DNA from: Comamonadaceae bacterium
Lineage (GTDB): Bacteria; Pseudomonadota; Gammaproteobacteria; Burkholderiales; Burkholderiaceae_C
DNA length: 8,129 bases
Direction of reading: 5' to 3'
Assembly: GCA_024642025.1 (NCBI GenBank)
Contig: JAHEBY010000112.1
Location: forward strand, 1-8,129
The position numbers and the translations under genes were made by a program. Below, piece by piece: positions 5,703 through 8,129 of this stretch (position 1 is the stretch's first letter; every line of letters begins with the position of its first letter). The notes under the pieces were generated by a model. It did not search any database. It was not told the DNA's origin and was given only the letters and a program-made list of their open reading frames with translations.

Positions 5703-6188
5703 CTATTTGGGTTGTAGCTGCAAATGCCCCAACGGCAGCGCACTGTGGGCCTTAACCTCGCCCAGTGAAAAACTGGTGTGCAGGTCTTTCACATTGGGCA
5801 GGTTGATGAGCACATCGCGCGCAAACTGGCTGAAGCTGTTCAGGTCGCGGCTCACCACCTGCAGCTCGAACGTGCCGGTGCCGCTGATGTAGTGGCAACT
5901 GACCACCTCGGGTATCGCGCGCAACGCTTCTTCAAGGCCTTGCAGCACATTGCCCGTGTTGCGTTCGGCATCGAGCCGAACAAACGCCAGCACGCCCAGA
6001 CCGATCTTGTGTCGATTGATTTCGGCACGGTAGCCGGTAATGAATCCGCCTTCTTCCAGCGCGCGCACACGTCGCCAGCACGGTGCGGCTGACAGCCCCA
6101 CGCGCGAGGCCAGCTCGGTGTTGGTGAGTCGCGCATCGGTTTGCAGCTCGGTGAGGATGGCCAGGTCAAACTTGTCCAAAGTTTCCAT
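5703..6188 (-). CDS. Lrp/AsnC-family transcriptional regulator
   Basis: A 161-residue protein of normal family length. Residues about 1-60 form the winged helix-turn-helix (METLDKFDLAILTELQTDAR, then LTNTELASRVGLSAAPCWRR as recognition region). Residues about 65-155 form the RAM/AsnC ligand-binding domain, with GVLAFVRLDAE, an SGTGTFELQVV segment at the usual effector-loop position and a closing SLGEVKAHSALPL. It binds DNA as a dimer or higher oligomer and responds to an amino acid or related metabolite. It is divergent from the indolepyruvate oxidoreductase gene, 114 bp away, so it probably controls that gene and itself. The frame is open to 6455, but the start at 6188 matches the family start and avoids reading into the neighbouring gene. 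No Shine-Dalgarno element precedes this ATG; a leaderless or near-leaderless transcript is possible. Confidence 0.92.
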   Translation of the reverse strand: METLDKFDLAILTELQTDARLTNTELASRVGLSAAPCWRRVRALEEGGFITGYRAEINRHKIGLGVLAFVRLDAERNTGNVLQGLEEALRAIPEVVSCHYISGTGTFELQVVSRDLNSFSQFARDVLINLPNVKDLHTSFSLGEVKAHSALPLGHLQLQPK

Positions 6189-6195
6189 ATATGCA

Positions 6196-6224
6196 ATTTT
6201 GGCGCAAGATTCTTGCTCAAACAA
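6196..6224 (-). promoter_or_regulatory. Candidate promoter of the Lrp-family gene
   Basis: On the minus strand TTGTTT (6219-6224) and CAAAAT (6196-6201) are separated by exactly 17 bp. The hexamers match consensus at three and four of six positions. Transcription would start within a few bases of the ATG at 6188, consistent with the absent Shine-Dalgarno element. The palindrome at 6204-6216 lies inside the spacer, which would suit autorepression. Confidence 0.35.
6204..6216. promoter_or_regulatory. Palindromic candidate operator for the Lrp-family regulator
   Basis: GCAAGA-T-TCTTGC is a perfect 6-bp inverted repeat with a 1-nt centre, in the intergenic region shared by the regulator and the divergent oxidoreductase gene. 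GCAA...TTGC-like dyads with AT-leaning centres are known from Lrp/AsnC-type sites. GCAAAG half-site-like hexamers follow at 6236-6241 and 6245-6250, possible secondary contacts. The link to this particular regulator is inferred from position. Confidence 0.5.
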
Positions 6225-6235
6225 GGATATTTTGG

Positions 6236-6250
6236 GCAAAGAACGCAAAG
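6236..6250. repeat. Direct repeat of GCAAAG between operator and oxidoreductase start
   Basis: GCAAAG occurs at 6236-6241 and 6245-6250, 9 bp apart. It resembles the left half of the palindrome at 6204-6216 and may extend regulator binding toward the oxidoreductase gene. No clear sigma-70 promoter for the plus strand gene was found in this stretch. Confidence 0.3.
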
Positions 6251-6289
6251 ACATATCTGCAGGCGCAACATACACTGGTCCATCCAATA

Positions 6290-6295
6290 GAGAGG
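6290..6295 (+). promoter_or_regulatory. Ribosome-binding site of the oxidoreductase gene
   Basis: GAGAGG lies seven nucleotides before the ATG at 6303 and supports that start. Confidence 0.65.
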
Positions 6296-6302
6296 TCAGC
6301 CC

Positions 6303-8129
6303 ATGAACGCACCCTTGCCTGAGCACATTCGCAAAGCTCTGGAAACTGTCACGCTGGACGACAAATATTCGCTGGACTATGGCCGCGCCTTCATGAGCGG
6401 CGTGCAGGCGCTCGTGAAGCTGCCCATGCTGCAGCGCCTGCGCGACCAATTGCATGGCAAAAACACTGCAGGGTTCATCAGTGGCTATCGCGGCTCGCCG
6501 TTAGGGGGCTACGACCAGGCTTTGTGGAAGGCTGAGAAGTACCTCAAGGCGCAAAACATTGTGTTTCAGCCGGGCGTGAATGAAGAGCTGGCCGCGACCG
6601 CTTTGTGGGGCACGCAGCAACTGGGTTTTTCGCCGCCGGGCACCAATAAATTTGATGGTGTGTTCGGCATCTGGTATGGCAAGGGCCCGGGCGTGGACCG
6701 CTGCTCCGACGTGTTCAAACACGCCAACATGGCTGGCACCACCGAGTTTGGCGGCGTGATCGCCGTGGCGGGGGATGACCACATTTCCAAAAGCTCTACC
6801 GCTGCACACCAGAGCGACCACATCTTCAAGGCCTGTGGCCTGCCGGTGTTCTTTCCGTCTACGGTGCAGGAGATTCTGGATCTTGGCATTCATGCCTTCG
6901 CCATGAGCCGCTTTTCGGGCGTGTGGGCCGGCATGAAGACGATTCAGGAGATTGTGGAGTCCAGTGCCACAGCCATGATCGACCCCGAGCGGGTCAACAT
7001 CGTGATTCCCACCGAATTCGCCATGCCGCCCGGCGGGGTGCACATCCGCTGGCCGGATCACGCGCTGGATCAGGAGGCCCGCCTGTTTGACTACAAATGG
7101 TATGCCGCGCTGGCCTATGTGCGGGCCAACAAGCTGAACTACAGCGCGGTTGAAACCAAAAACGACCGCCTTGGCCTGATTGCAAGCGGCAAAGCATGGA
7201 ACGACATGCGCCAGGCCCTGCTCGATCTTGGCCTGGACGACGACGCCTGCCGCCACCTCGGCATACGGGTGCACAAAGTGGGCGTGGTATGGCCGCTGGA
7301 GGCGCAGATCACCCGCGAATTTGCCACGGGCCTGCGCGAAGTGCTGGTGGTGGAAGAGAAGCGTCAGGTCATCGAATACCAGCTCAAGGAAGAGTTGTAC
7401 AACTGGCGCGCCGACGTGCGCCCCAATGTGCTGGGCAAGTTCAACGAGCGTGAGGGCGATTTTTCGGGCGGCGAGTGGTCGCTGGACAACCCGACGGCGC
7501 AAACGCTGTTGCGGGCCAATGCAGATTTATCACCCGCGCTGATTGCCAAGGCTATTGCCGAGCGCCTGAAAAAGATGGGCGTGGATGGCGACATGGCTGC
7601 ACGCATCGACGCGCAGCTGGCGATTCTGCAGGCCAAGGAACGTTCGATGGAAACCATCGACGTACGTGGTGATGGCGCAAAAGTCGATGCGGTTAAAGGC
7701 GCCGATCGCCAGCCATGGTTTTGCTCCGGCTGCCCGCACAACACCTCCACCAAAGTGCCTGAAGGGTCGCGCGCGATGGCTGGCATTGGCTGCCATTTCA
7801 TGGCCATCTGGATGGACCGCAGCACCATGGGCTTTACCCAAATGGGCGGGGAAGGCGTGCCGTGGGTGGGGCAGGCGCCGTTTACGACCGACGAACACAT
7901 TTTTGCCAACCTGGGCGACGGCACCTACTTTCACAGTGGCACACTGGCTGTGCGCCAGAGCATTGCGGCGGGTGTGAACATCACCTACAAGATCCTGTAC
8001 AACGACGCGGTGGCCATGACCGGCGGCCAGCAAATTGGTGAGCGTCCAGAGGGGCATAGCGTGGTGCAGATTGCCCAGAGCATGCGGGCAGAGGGTGCAG
8101 CCAAAATTACCATCGTGACCGACGAGCCC
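6303..8129 (+). CDS. Indolepyruvate ferredoxin oxidoreductase, fused type, N-terminal 609 residues (cut by window end)
   Basis: The enzyme oxidatively decarboxylates aryl-pyruvates (indolepyruvate, phenylpyruvate) to aryl-acetyl-CoA with thiamine diphosphate, passing electrons to ferredoxin or another acceptor; it acts in the cytoplasm in aromatic amino acid breakdown. Visible parts: a pyrimidine-binding region with GYRGSPLGGYD (61-71), QPGVNEELAATALWGTQQ and YGKGPGVDRCSDVFKHAN; a middle transketolase C-like region (about 200-400); FCSGCPHNTST (473-483, cysteines 474 and 477); and a thiamine diphosphate motif GDG (538-540) with the partner Asn at 567 in LYNDAVAMTGGQ. The frame is open to the last base. 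Proteobacterial fused forms are roughly 1,150-1,200 residues, so about half, including the gamma-type domain, lies outside the window and I cannot confirm the fusion. Substrate is assigned from family, not from residues; a related 2-oxoacid is possible. Confidence 0.93.
   Translation, partial: MNAPLPEHIRKALETVTLDDKYSLDYGRAFMSGVQALVKLPMLQRLRDQLHGKNTAGFISGYRGSPLGGYDQALWKAEKYLKAQNIVFQPGVNEELAATALWGTQQLGFSPPGTNKFDGVFGIWYGKGPGVDRCSDVFKHANMAGTTEFGGVIAVAGDDHISKSSTAAHQSDHIFKACGLPVFFPSTVQEILDLGIHAFAMSRFSGVWAGMKTIQEIVESSATAMIDPERVNIVIPTEFAMPPGGVHIRWPDHALDQEARLFDYKWYAALAYVRANKLNYSAVETKNDRLGLIASGKAWNDMRQALLDLGLDDDACRHLGIRVHKVGVVWPLEAQITREFATGLREVLVVEEKRQVIEYQLKEELYNWRADVRPNVLGKFNEREGDFSGGEWSLDNPTAQTLLRANADLSPALIAKAIAERLKKMGVDGDMAARIDAQLAILQAKERSMETIDVRGDGAKVDAVKGADRQPWFCSGCPHNTSTKVPEGSRAMAGIGCHFMAIWMDRSTMGFTQMGGEGVPWVGQAPFTTDEHIFANLGDGTYFHSGTLAVRQSIAAGVNITYKILYNDAVAMTGGQQIGERPEGHSVVQIAQSMRAEGAAKITIVTDEP

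Noticed and set aside
5703..6455. Longer 250-residue reading of the Lrp-family gene
   Set aside because: The extra 89 N-terminal residues overlap the start of the divergent oxidoreductase and have no family match; the usual family start is at 6188.
6501..7502. 333-residue minus-strand open frame within the oxidoreductase gene
   Set aside because: The plus strand encodes unmistakable oxidoreductase motifs through the same region; the antisense frame is open because of GC-rich codon use.
7530..8057. 175-residue minus-strand open frame
   Set aside because: Antisense to the thiamine diphosphate-binding region of the oxidoreductase, with no independent support.
1..8129. CRISPR arrays, tRNA or rRNA genes, transposases and phage genes
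   Set aside because: Looked for and not seen: no regularly spaced repeats, no cloverleaf-like segments and no mobile-element proteins.

Overview
The window looks like chromosomal DNA of a betaproteobacterium, most likely Burkholderiales of the Comamonadaceae type. The grounds are GC-rich coding with moderate intergenic AT content, a large oxygen-tolerant-type indolepyruvate oxidoreductase paired with an Lrp regulator, and an intergenic element at about 135-182 that resembles a short dispersed repeat I remember from Acidovorax, Polaromonas and Rhodoferax genomes. The assignment is from memory and by eye, not from a search.

Layout: (1) 2-79 (+) is the probable last 25 codons of an unrecognised gene. 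(2) 80-255 is non-coding, with the repeat-like element and an inverted repeat. (3) 256-5459 (all minus strand, read right to left) is a six-gene locus that looks like a compact, atypical chaperone-usher pilus system: major subunit-like protein (4851-5459), second subunit-like protein with two cysteines (4156-4785), small exported protein of unknown role (3683-4159), PapD-like periplasmic chaperone (2832-3680), usher-like outer-membrane barrel protein with a C-terminal SdrD-B/carboxypeptidase-regulatory-like domain (886-2835), and a terminal exported protein that may be the tip subunit (256-798). Two junctions are ATGA stop/start overlaps and one has a 2-nt gap, so the middle of the locus is tightly coupled. 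The gaps around the first and last genes are longer and contain small hairpins. (4) 5460-5702 is a 243-bp leader/intergenic region with several inverted and direct repeats and a possible -10 element for the pilus operon. (5) 5703-6188 (minus) is an Lrp/AsnC-family regulator. (6) 6303-8129 (plus) is divergent from it: the first 609 codons of a fused indolepyruvate ferredoxin oxidoreductase, cut by the window end. A near-perfect palindrome (GCAAGA-T-TCTTGC) in their shared 114-bp intergenic region is a good candidate operator.

Proposed working: the chaperone would fold and carry subunits 1, 2 and 6 through the periplasm to the usher-like barrel, which would secrete and assemble them on the cell surface. 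The subunits share sequence elements with each other (an LDFxIxIP or P/A-K-x-hydrophobic-FL-x-VG element near the N-terminus; GDxIP and AAGTY elements in the two upstream subunits). The Lrp-type protein probably senses an amino acid or arylpyruvate-related ligand and controls the oxidoreductase that converts aryl-pyruvates to aryl-acetyl-CoA. There is no sign that the regulator and the pilus locus are functionally linked beyond adjacency. The least ordinary part is the pilus-like locus, mainly because of its short usher-like protein and the unassigned small exported protein.
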